Shown piece after piece: positions 1 through 5,489 of a stretch of 8,847 bases of DNA. Location of the stretch: assembly GCA_945861255.1 (NCBI GenBank), contig CAMAUG010000156.1:1-8847 (forward strand), given 5' to 3'. The DNA comes from Candidatus Sulfopaludibacter sp. SbA3 (GTDB lineage: Bacteria; Acidobacteriota; Terriglobia; Bryobacterales; Bryobacteraceae). The position numbers and the translations under genes are program-made. Every line of letters starts with the position of its first letter. The stretch's first letter is position 1. Under the pieces are notes generated by a model that was not told the DNA's origin, did not search any database, and saw only the letters and a list, made by a program, of their open reading frames with translations.

Positions 1-483
1 CGCCACTTACAGAACCTGGTACGGGATGACGGTGAGATTCTGGACCTCGCCGCCATCGATGTTTACCGCGATCGTGAACGCGGCGTGCCGCGTTACAATC
101 GTTTCCGGCGCCTGCTCCGCCTGGAACCGGTCACCTTTGAGACCTTAACCGATAACGCCGTCTGGCGCGAGCAGATCCGCAGCGTCTACAACAACAACAT
201 CGAAGCGGTGGATCTTATGGTCGGCCTCTATTGCGAGCCGCTGCCGGACGGGTTCGGCTTCAGCGAAACGGCGTTCCGGATCTTCGTGCTGATGGCGTCC
301 CGCCGCTTGAAGAGCGACCGCTTCTTCACCGACGATTTCACAGCCGAAATCTACACCCAGGAGGGTTTGGACTGGGTCAAGCACAATTCCATGCTGACGG
401 TTTTGAAACGCCACTTCCCGGGCGTCTCGCGCGCGCTGGAAGGCGTGCAGAATGCGTTCCACCCGTGGAAGGCGGTTCATTAG
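1..483 (+). CDS. Alpha-dioxygenase-like haem peroxidase, C-terminal part (5' end outside window)
   Basis: The frame is open from base 1 to the TAG at 481-483, giving 160 C-terminal residues. The run RDRERGVPRYN (about residues 23-33), followed by FRRLL, is typical of the animal-type haem peroxidase superfamily. The stretch VDLMVGLYCEPL, then GFSETAFRIFVLMASRRL and DRFFTDDF, followed by YTQEGLDWV and a closing FHPW, resembles the C-terminus of plant and bacterial fatty-acid alpha-dioxygenases more than that of cyclooxygenases or myeloperoxidases. Enzymes of that family are haem proteins that insert O2 at C2 of fatty acids to give 2-hydroperoxides. The haem His and catalytic Tyr would lie upstream and cannot be checked, so activity is unproven. 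The family is usually about 600 residues or more, so roughly three quarters is missing. An oxidoreductase starts 3 nt after its stop, which suggests one transcript. Family call is secure; the alpha-dioxygenase subtype is from remembered motif similarity. Confidence 0.85.
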   Translation, partial: RHLQNLVRDDGEILDLAAIDVYRDRERGVPRYNRFRRLLRLEPVTFETLTDNAVWREQIRSVYNNNIEAVDLMVGLYCEPLPDGFGFSETAFRIFVLMASRRLKSDRFFTDDFTAEIYTQEGLDWVKHNSMLTVLKRHFPGVSRALEGVQNAFHPWKAVH

Positions 484-486
484 ACC

Positions 487-1788
487 ATGAGCGACGTACT
501 GTTCCAGCCTCTTGCGTTCCGGAATTTGACGGTGAAAAACCGGTTGTTCCGCTCCAACATTTCCGGCCGTTTCGACAACTACGACGGCAGCGGCACGCAA
601 ACGCGGATCAATTGGGAGACTAAATTCGCCAAGGGAGGCGTGGGCGCGATCGTTTCCTCCTTCGTGCCGGTGACCATCCGCGGACGGATTGTTCCCAACT
701 ACGCCACTATCGATCACGATGCGCGCATTCCGTTCTGGCGCCGCGTGGGGGAGGCCGTGCACGCGCACGATTGCAAGTTTATTCTGCAGTTGAGCCACGG
801 CGGGCGTCAGCGCGATATTCCCGGCATCGAATTTGCGAAGGGGTTGAGTTCCACAGATCGCCCCGACCCGCTGCACGGCTTCGAATGCGAGCGCATGACC
901 ACGGCGCAAATCAAGGAAGCCGTGGACCAGTTCGCCCAGGGCGCCAGACGAGCCCGGGAAGCCGGCCTGGATGGCGTCGAGCTGCACGGCGCCAACGGAT
1001 ACCTGATCACGCAGTTTCTTTCCTCCGCTATCAATGACCGCACCGATGAATACGGCGGCCCATTGGAGAACCGGGCGCGCTTTGTCCTTGAGATTGTCGC
1101 CGCCATACGCGCGGAGGTGGGCCGCGACTTCCATCTGCAAATGAAAATCAGCGCCACCGAGAACGCCAACGCCATGGTACCCGGCGAGCCGCGCGGGAAC
1201 ACCATCGACGATTCCATCAGAGTCTGCACCTGGCTGGAGGAAGCCGGCGTCGACGCCATCCACGTCTCGGGCGGCGCCTTCTTCCCGCATCCCCGAAATC
1301 CGGTGGGCGATCTGCCTCTCGACGAGTTACTTAAGACCTACGACAGTCTGGTGGCCAGTGGAACGAAGACGTTGCGCAACTACATTTTCTTCAGGGGTAA
1401 GCTCTCCGGTGAATTCTTCCAGAAGCGCTGGCGCAAAGAAGCCGGCAAGGTGTTTGAGGGGGTAACTCTGGCCGACGCCGCGGCCATCAAGAAAGCGGTG
1501 GGCATCCCGGTGATCTGCACGGGAGGATTTCAAACCGCGTCCTTCATTCGCGCCGCCCTGGAGGGCGGCAAATGCGACGCCGTTTCCATCGCCCGGTCCC
1601 TGGTGGCGAATCCGGACTTGCCGAAGATGTTTGCTTCCGGTCTGGACCGTCCGCCTAAGCCCTGTACGTATTGCAATAAGTGCCTGATCAACGCTCCGGA
1701 GAATCCTCTCGGATGTTATGAAGAGGCGCGCTTTGATTCGCGGGAAGAGATGGTCCGCGAGATAATGTCGGTGTTTTCAGCTAATTGA
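487..1788 (+). CDS. Old Yellow Enzyme-family NADH:flavin oxidoreductase with Cys cluster
   Basis: 433 residues forming an FMN-binding TIM barrel. The N-terminus LFQPLAFRNLTVKNRLFRS (5-23) is the usual strand-1 region. LQLSHGGRQ (100-108) and the substrate-pocket motif HGANGYLITQFLS (167-179, H167 and N170) follow, then the signature NDRTDEYGGPLENRARF (183-199). ICTGGFQ (343-349) and SIARSLVANPDL (367-378) match the FMN phosphate-binding end. Near the C-terminus C393, C396, C399 and C410 (C-x2-C-x2-C-x10-C) resemble the 4Fe-4S ligands of 2,4-dienoyl-CoA reductase and trimethylamine dehydrogenase. The protein ends 23 residues later, without the FAD/NAD(P)H domains of those enzymes. Likely role: flavin-dependent reduction of an alpha,beta-unsaturated carbonyl; substrate unknown. 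The ATG lies 3 nt after the peroxidase stop, with GGAAGG at 467-472 as a rather distant ribosome site, so co-transcription and coupling are likely. Confidence 0.93.
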   Translation: MSDVLFQPLAFRNLTVKNRLFRSNISGRFDNYDGSGTQTRINWETKFAKGGVGAIVSSFVPVTIRGRIVPNYATIDHDARIPFWRRVGEAVHAHDCKFILQLSHGGRQRDIPGIEFAKGLSSTDRPDPLHGFECERMTTAQIKEAVDQFAQGARRAREAGLDGVELHGANGYLITQFLSSAINDRTDEYGGPLENRARFVLEIVAAIRAEVGRDFHLQMKISATENANAMVPGEPRGNTIDDSIRVCTWLEEAGVDAIHVSGGAFFPHPRNPVGDLPLDELLKTYDSLVASGTKTLRNYIFFRGKLSGEFFQKRWRKEAGKVFEGVTLADAAAIKKAVGIPVICTGGFQTASFIRAALEGGKCDAVSIARSLVANPDLPKMFASGLDRPPKPCTYCNKCLINAPENPLGCYEEARFDSREEMVREIMSVFSAN

Positions 1789-2022
1789 ATGCTTCGTTCG
1801 GAAAAGCACGGAGGCATGAAGACCTTCGCGGCATCGGCCAAAGCGCCGCTTTTCAAGTTCACACCGAGGCTGCTGGAAGGCGCATCGCAACCGCTGCGCG
1901 CGTGCCCCTCCCAATCAGGCTGCCCGAGCTGCGTGGGGCCGGTGGGCGAGCGGGGCAGAGAGACGGCGGAGCCTAAAACGGACGGCCTTTTCGACTCGCA
2001 TTTGCGGCGGTTGCTACTCTAA
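1789..2022 (+). CDS. Doubtful small ORF, 77 codons, unknown
   Basis: This ORF begins with an ATG that directly abuts the TGA of the oxidoreductase (TGAATG) in the same frame. It ends with TAA 6 nt before the truB start, so it almost fills the 240-nt gap. I do not recognise the protein. It is basic, with a Cys cluster C-x5-C-x2-C (ACPSQSGCPSC, about residues 38-48) and no hydrophobic segment. My hand count of G+C by codon position is about 61, 56 and 75%; a raised third position is what coding DNA in this window shows, but 77 codons is a small sample and long open frames are common at this GC. There is no Shine-Dalgarno sequence, so it could only be made by coupling from the upstream gene. A non-coding spacer is equally possible. 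Nothing else (terminator, RNA gene or repeat) is visible in this stretch. Confidence 0.3.
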   Translation: MLRSEKHGGMKTFAASAKAPLFKFTPRLLEGASQPLRACPSQSGCPSCVGPVGERGRETAEPKTDGLFDSHLRRLLL

Positions 2023-2028
2023 CTGTCA

Positions 2029-2910
2029 GTGGATGGAATCATCGTAGTCGACAAGCCGCGTGAGTGGACCTCGCATGACGTCGTCAACCGGATCCGGCGG
2101 CTCACGAACACGCGCAAGGTGGGGCACCTGGGGACGCTCGATCCCGGCGCGACGGGCGTGCTGCCGCTGGTGATTGGCCGCGCCACCAGGCTCGCGCAAT
2201 TTTATACTAAGAACGACAAGATCTACGAAGGGGTGATCTACTTCGGCTACGCCACCGACACGTACGACGCGGATGGGGAACGCATCGGCCCGGAAGTCGG
2301 CGTAAACCTGGATCCGGCTGAGTTAGAGGCAGTACTCGACCGGTTCCGGGGCGAGTTCGCACAAATGCCTCCGCCGGTTTCCGCCAAGAAGATCGCCGGC
2401 AAACCCGCCTACGAACTGGTTCGTAAGCACCAGTTGGTGGAGTTACAGCCGGTCCGCATTACGGTACGCTCGTTGGAGGTGTTGGGCTTGGACGGCCATC
2501 AGGCGAAAATTCGTTTGCATTGTACGGCGGGCACGTACGTACGGAGCATCGCGCATGACGCGGGGCAGGCGTTAGGATGCGGAGCGCACCTGCGCGATTT
2601 GCGGCGGATCGCCTCGGGGGAGTTCCGCATCGAGCAGGCCAGGACGCTGGAAGAACTGGGCGCCCTGGCGGAACAAGGGCGGCTCACCGAGGCGCTGATT
2701 CCAGCGGCGCAGCTGCTGCCTGAATTTCCGGCCCATGTCGTCGACCTAGTCACTGCCGCCCACATCCGCCAAGGGCGCGATTTTCGCGTGTCGCCTTTCC
2801 ATGTCCGCGCCGGCGCACGTTTTGTGAAGGCCATTACGGGTGACGGCCAGTTGTTGGCCATTGGAGAAGTGCGGTTACCGAATGTGTATCATCCGGTGTT
2901 GGTGGTCTGA
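2029..2910 (+). CDS. truB: tRNA pseudouridine(55) synthase TruB
   Basis: 293 residues; E. coli TruB has 314. TruB isomerises U55 of the T-loop in tRNAs to pseudouridine in the cytoplasm. The N-terminus MDGIIVVDKP, followed by TSHDVV, is the conserved family start, which fixes the GTG at 2029 as initiator; an ATG at 2033 is out of frame. The catalytic Asp is D38 in GHLGTLDPGATGVLPL (32-47). Other family motifs are Y66 in KIYEG, the AKKIAGKPAYE segment (119-129), TAGTYVRSIAHDAG (166-179) and LRDLRRIASGEF (188-199). Residues from about 232 form a short PUA-like C-terminal domain ending in YHPVLVV. No good Shine-Dalgarno sequence precedes the GTG, so translation may depend on coupling or a very short leader. 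The last codons and the stop form the first copy of a 21-bp triplication. The usual rbfA/infB neighbours are absent, which is not rare. Confidence 0.97.
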   Translation: MDGIIVVDKPREWTSHDVVNRIRRLTNTRKVGHLGTLDPGATGVLPLVIGRATRLAQFYTKNDKIYEGVIYFGYATDTYDADGERIGPEVGVNLDPAELEAVLDRFRGEFAQMPPPVSAKKIAGKPAYELVRKHQLVELQPVRITVRSLEVLGLDGHQAKIRLHCTAGTYVRSIAHDAGQALGCGAHLRDLRRIASGEFRIEQARTLEELGALAEQGRLTEALIPAAQLLPEFPAHVVDLVTAAHIRQGRDFRVSPFHVRAGARFVKAITGDGQLLAIGEVRLPNVYHPVLVV

Positions 2911-2952
2911 CCGCCGGTGCTGGTGGTCTGACCGCCGTTACTGGTCGTCTGA
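2890..2952 (+). repeat. Three 21-bp imperfect tandem repeats across the truB stop codon
   Basis: Copies lie at 2890-2910, 2911-2931 and 2932-2952. Each ends in TGA in the truB frame. Copies 1 and 2 share all but about three positions (CATCCGGTGTT versus CCGCCGGTGCT at their 5' ends), and copy 3 diverges a little more (GTTACTGGTCGT). Read in the truB frame the copies spell HPVLVV-stop, PPVLVV-stop and PPLLVV-stop, so the unit duplicates the end of the gene including its terminator codon. The junctions contain GGTGGTCTGACCGCC, which can fold as a short GC-rich hairpin (GGUGG/CCGCC with a UCUGA loop). The array sits between the convergent ends of truB and glmU. Confidence 0.9.
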
Positions 2953-2959
2953 CCGCGGC

Positions 2960-2992
2960 CCGCCCGTTGTTTGGCGGCAATCACTACTTTTT
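2960..2992 (+). terminator. Weak candidate terminator between truB and glmU
   Basis: CCGCC at 2960-2964 can pair with GGCGG at 2973-2977 across an 8-nt loop. On the plus strand a run of five T (2988-2992) follows, but 10 nt downstream of the stem, and the T-run already belongs to the last codons of glmU. On the minus strand no T-run follows. The 5-bp stem is short, so this is at best a poor intrinsic terminator; the two convergent genes may instead rely on Rho or on collision. Confidence 0.2.
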
Positions 2993-4375
2993 CCTGGAGG
3001 TCTTTTTCTTCTTGGCGGCGACCCAGTCCGGCTTATTCACCTGCCGCTCCCGTCCCAGAGCCAGGGCTCTGCTTGGAACCTCCTGGGTGATGACGCTGCC
3101 CGCGCCCACGTAGCTATCCTCGCCGATCTCTAGCGGCGCCACCAGGGTGGAGTTGCTGCCGATAAACGCACCGGCCCCGATCTTGGTCTGGTGCTTCTTT
3201 TCGCCGTCGTAATTGCAGGTGATGGTTCCGGCGCCGATGTTGACGCGCTCTCCGATGTCGGAGTCACCCAAATAGGCCAGGTGCTGGCTTTTCGAGCCGG
3301 CACCCAGGCGGGTCTTCTTCAGCTCCACGAAGTTGCCGATACGCGCCTCCGGCCCCACCTGCGTGTCCATGCGGATACGGGCGAACGGGCCTACATGCGC
3401 GCCGGGATCGATGCGCGAATCCGCGACCAGGGTGTACGGCCCCAGCGTGACCCGGTCCGCCAATGCCGCGGACTCCAGCACGGAGCCTTGTCCGATGCGG
3501 CATTCTTCGCCGACGATGGTGTTACCCAGCAGGCGGACGAACGGTTCAATCACGGTGTCGGCGCCCACGCGCACCTGTGCGTCGATGGTGACCGTCTCCG
3601 GCCGCTCAATCGTCACGCCGGAGAGCATCAGTTCGCGCGTCTTGCGGGCGCGCAGAATGCGGTCCACTTCCGCCAGTTCCACGCGCGTGTTGATGCCCAG
3701 CAGTTCGCTCGAATTATCCAGATGAAACTGCTGGACGCGATGGCCGTGGTGGTTAAGTATGGCGGCCATGTCGGTCAAATAAAGCTCCCGCGCCGGGTTA
3801 TTCGGCTCAATTTCACCGATGTGTTTCCAGAGCAAGTCCGCGCGAAAACAGTAAATGCCGGAGTTGATCAGCCGGACTTCCAATTGCGCCGGCGTGGCGG
3901 CCTTGTGCTCAACGATGGCTTCGACGCCGCCGTGTTCGTTGAGGATCACACGGCCGTAACCGGTGGGATCGGCGAGCGTGGTGGTGATGAGCGTCGCCGC
4001 CGCCTTGGAGCGCGCCTGGGCTTGCTGCGCAGCGCGCACGGTGGCGCCGGAAAGCAAAGGCGTGTCGCCGTAGAGCACCATCAGGAACCCGTCGTGCCGT
4101 TTGAGCTTCTTGCGTGCGCACAACACGGCATGACCAGTGCCCTTTTGCTCCACTTGACGCGCGAATTGCACGCCCGTGGGCGCCAGCAGCGCTTCCACTT
4201 CGCCGGCCTGATGCCCGGTAACCACCACGATGCGGTCCGGCGGGGCCACCGCGCGCGCGGCCTGCACCACGTGCTCAATCAGCGCGCGGCCGCCCGCGCC
4301 ATGCAGCACTTTGGCGCGCTTGGATTTCATTCGAGTGCCGAGGCCGGCGGCGAGAATCACAACGGCTGTGTTCAT
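2984..4375 (-). CDS. glmU: Bifunctional UDP-GlcNAc pyrophosphorylase / GlcN-1-P acetyltransferase
   Basis: 463 residues; E. coli GlmU has 456. It acetylates glucosamine-1-phosphate and then couples the product to UTP, giving UDP-GlcNAc for peptidoglycan and lipopolysaccharide. N-terminal uridyltransferase domain (about 1-230): nucleotide loop LAAGLGTRM (8-16) with K23, EQKGTGHA (76-83), metal-binding D104 in YGDTPLL, GYGRVI (139-144), NSGIY (171-175) and NNPARELYLTDM (192-203). C-terminal left-handed beta-helix (about 255-440) of hexapeptide repeats, with the acetyltransferase region SQHLAYLGD (363-371; H365 matches the catalytic His) and NIGAGTITCNYDG (379-391). All key residues I can check are present. 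The tail KKKKTSRKK is a basic extension. The ATG at 4375 is preceded by a weak GGGAA at 4386-4382. It lies 48 nt downstream of yvcK on the same strand, so it is probably in that operon. Confidence 0.98.
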   Translation of the reverse strand: MNTAVVILAAGLGTRMKSKRAKVLHGAGGRALIEHVVQAARAVAPPDRIVVVTGHQAGEVEALLAPTGVQFARQVEQKGTGHAVLCARKKLKRHDGFLMVLYGDTPLLSGATVRAAQQAQARSKAAATLITTTLADPTGYGRVILNEHGGVEAIVEHKAATPAQLEVRLINSGIYCFRADLLWKHIGEIEPNNPARELYLTDMAAILNHHGHRVQQFHLDNSSELLGINTRVELAEVDRILRARKTRELMLSGVTIERPETVTIDAQVRVGADTVIEPFVRLLGNTIVGEECRIGQGSVLESAALADRVTLGPYTLVADSRIDPGAHVGPFARIRMDTQVGPEARIGNFVELKKTRLGAGSKSQHLAYLGDSDIGERVNIGAGTITCNYDGEKKHQTKIGAGAFIGSNSTLVAPLEIGEDSYVGAGSVITQEVPSRALALGRERQVNKPDWVAAKKKKTSRKK

Positions 4376-4395
4376 ATCGTTTTCCCGTGTCGCTT

Positions 4396-4423
4396 CCCCG
4401 TCCCGTCTCCCCCGTCCCGTCTC
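4396..4423 (-). repeat. Perfect 14-bp tandem duplication with G-quadruplex motif upstream of glmU
   Basis: Two identical 14-bp units (GAGACGGGACGGGG on the minus strand) lie at 4423-4410 and 4409-4396. The first begins immediately after the TAG of yvcK. On the coding strand of yvcK-glmU they place four G-tracts in a row (3, 5, 3 and 4 G) separated by AC, AGAC and AC, which meets the usual pattern for an intramolecular G-quadruplex (4418-4396). Its 3' edge is 20 nt from the glmU start codon. Confidence 0.9.
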
Positions 4424-5425
4424 CTATGACGCCAGCTTCCGCTTCCGCCTGCGGCCCTTCTGCGCCAGTTCAATCGCGGTAGCGGCGATCGCGCCCGGGT
4501 CATGCCGAATCTTGTTCTGCATTCGCGTGCCGGACATCCGGAGCAAATCCGCGGCCACTACATCCACGCCCAAGGCTGTAAGATTCGCGATGTCGTTTTC
4601 GACGGGCTGCGCTTCTCGCGCCTGGTAATGGTCCAGCGCGCGGCCCCGAATGGAACTGGAATTCAGAACGCAAATGTCCATCACGCGGGCGTCGCAATGT
4701 TCGAGAATCGCACTCACATGATCGGAGGCGCGATAGCCCATGGTCTCGCCCGGCTGCGACATCAAATTCACGAAATACGCCTTGAGCGCGGGCGAAGCGG
4801 CGATGGCTTTCGGGATTCCGTCCACCAGAAGATTGGGAATCACGCTGGTGTAGAGCGATCCCGGACCCAACGTGATCAGGTCGGCGGCGGCGATCGCCTC
4901 CAGGGTTTCCTCCAATGGTTTCGGTTTGCGCGGCTTCAAAGCCACTTTCTTTATCCGCACTGGACTACGGCTGATCTTCGTTTCGCCCAACACCTGGCGG
5001 CCATCCACCAGCGTGGCCTCCAGCGTTACACTGGTGCCGGTCGAAGGGAAAATACGGCCCAGTACCGACAAGACTTCGGCGGAGAGCTTTACGGCGCGGC
5101 TGAAGTCTCCCGTCAAACTGGTCATGGCCGTGAGAAACAGGTTGCCGAAACTATGTCCCTTCAGTCCGCGCCCGCTCGCGAACCGGTATTGGAACAGGCG
5201 CGTGAGCAGGGTCTCATCGCGCGATAAGGCCACCATGCAGTTGCGGATATCGCCCGGAGGCAATACGTCGAACTCGCGGCGCAGGCGGCCGGAACTGCCC
5301 CCGTCATCGGTAACGGTGACCACGGCGGTAATTTCAACCGAGCCATCGCCGGCTTTGACGTAGCGTTTCAAGCCGCGCAACAGCGTGGACAAGCCCGTTC
5401 CGCCGCCGATCGAGACAATGCGCAA
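4424..5425 (-). CDS. yvcK: YvcK/GlmR family UDP-sugar-binding regulator (CofD-like fold)
   Basis: 333 residues from a TTG at 5425. Family motifs occur in order: SIGGGTGLSTLLRGLK (5-20), TVTDDGGSSGRLRREF (37-52), GDIRNC (58-63), LKGHSFGNLFL (88-98), LGPGSLYTSVIPNLL (186-200) and NLMSQPGET (220-228). YvcK in Bacillus (renamed GlmR) binds UDP-GlcNAc, supports growth on gluconeogenic carbon and stimulates GlmS; similar control here is inference. The fold resembles the lactyl-phospholactate transferase CofD, but an F420 role is less likely given this motif set. The start is uncertain: no ribosome site precedes the TTG, while a CTG at 5452 in the same open frame, adding nine residues, has GGGAGGG (5464-5458) five bases upstream. 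The C-terminus is basic (GRRRKRK). It lies 64 nt after the creD-like gene and 48 nt before glmU. Confidence 0.93.
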   Translation of the reverse strand: MRIVSIGGGTGLSTLLRGLKRYVKAGDGSVEITAVVTVTDDGGSSGRLRREFDVLPPGDIRNCMVALSRDETLLTRLFQYRFASGRGLKGHSFGNLFLTAMTSLTGDFSRAVKLSAEVLSVLGRIFPSTGTSVTLEATLVDGRQVLGETKISRSPVRIKKVALKPRKPKPLEETLEAIAAADLITLGPGSLYTSVIPNLLVDGIPKAIAASPALKAYFVNLMSQPGETMGYRASDHVSAILEHCDARVMDICVLNSSSIRGRALDHYQAREAQPVENDIANLTALGVDVVAADLLRMSGTRMQNKIRHDPGAIAATAIELAQKGRRRKRKLAS

Positions 5426-5457
5426 CGGCGCGGGACGCGATGAACGATCCAGTGGAA

Positions 5458-5464
5458 CCCTCCC
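5458..5464 (-). promoter_or_regulatory. Shine-Dalgarno sequence supporting a CTG start of yvcK
   Basis: GGGAGGG on the minus strand is followed by five bases (TTCCA) and then CTG at 5452-5450, in frame with yvcK and with no intervening stop. It is the best ribosome-binding sequence in the gap and is 32 nt from the TTG at 5425, too far to serve that codon. It suggests that the protein begins nine residues earlier than the TTG-based call. Confidence 0.5.
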
Positions 5465-5489
5465 GAAAATCCTAGGATCGCATGAACGG

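Noticed and set aside
145..1290. 381-codon ORF on the minus strand
   Set aside because: It lies fully antisense to the well-supported peroxidase and OYE genes and shows no recognisable domain; long antisense frames are expected at this GC content.
1920..1958. Inverted repeat CTGCCC/GGGCAG in the OYE-truB gap
   Set aside because: Six-bp arms with a loop of about 27 nt and no T-run; not a terminator and easily due to chance in GC-rich DNA.
1785..1976. 63-codon ORF starting at TTG over the OYE stop
   Set aside because: Competes with the better-placed 77-codon ORF, has a poor start and no motif.
2840..3133. 97-codon plus-strand ORF with a repeated CWWSDR peptide
   Set aside because: The peptide repeat is simply the 21-bp DNA repeat read out of frame; the ORF overlaps the ends of both truB and glmU.
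3191..4429. 412-codon ORF on the plus strand
   Set aside because: It is a shadow of glmU, which has all its catalytic motifs on the opposite strand; the composition (Arg/His/Gln-rich) is typical of antisense reading.
4502..5227. 241-codon ORF on the plus strand
   Set aside because: Antisense to yvcK, with no domain or start context.
5469..5478. Perfect 10-bp palindrome ATCCTAGGAT between the creD-like gene and yvcK
   Set aside because: Too short to fold usefully, does not extend, and no promoter element goes with it; an operator cannot be excluded but is unsupported.
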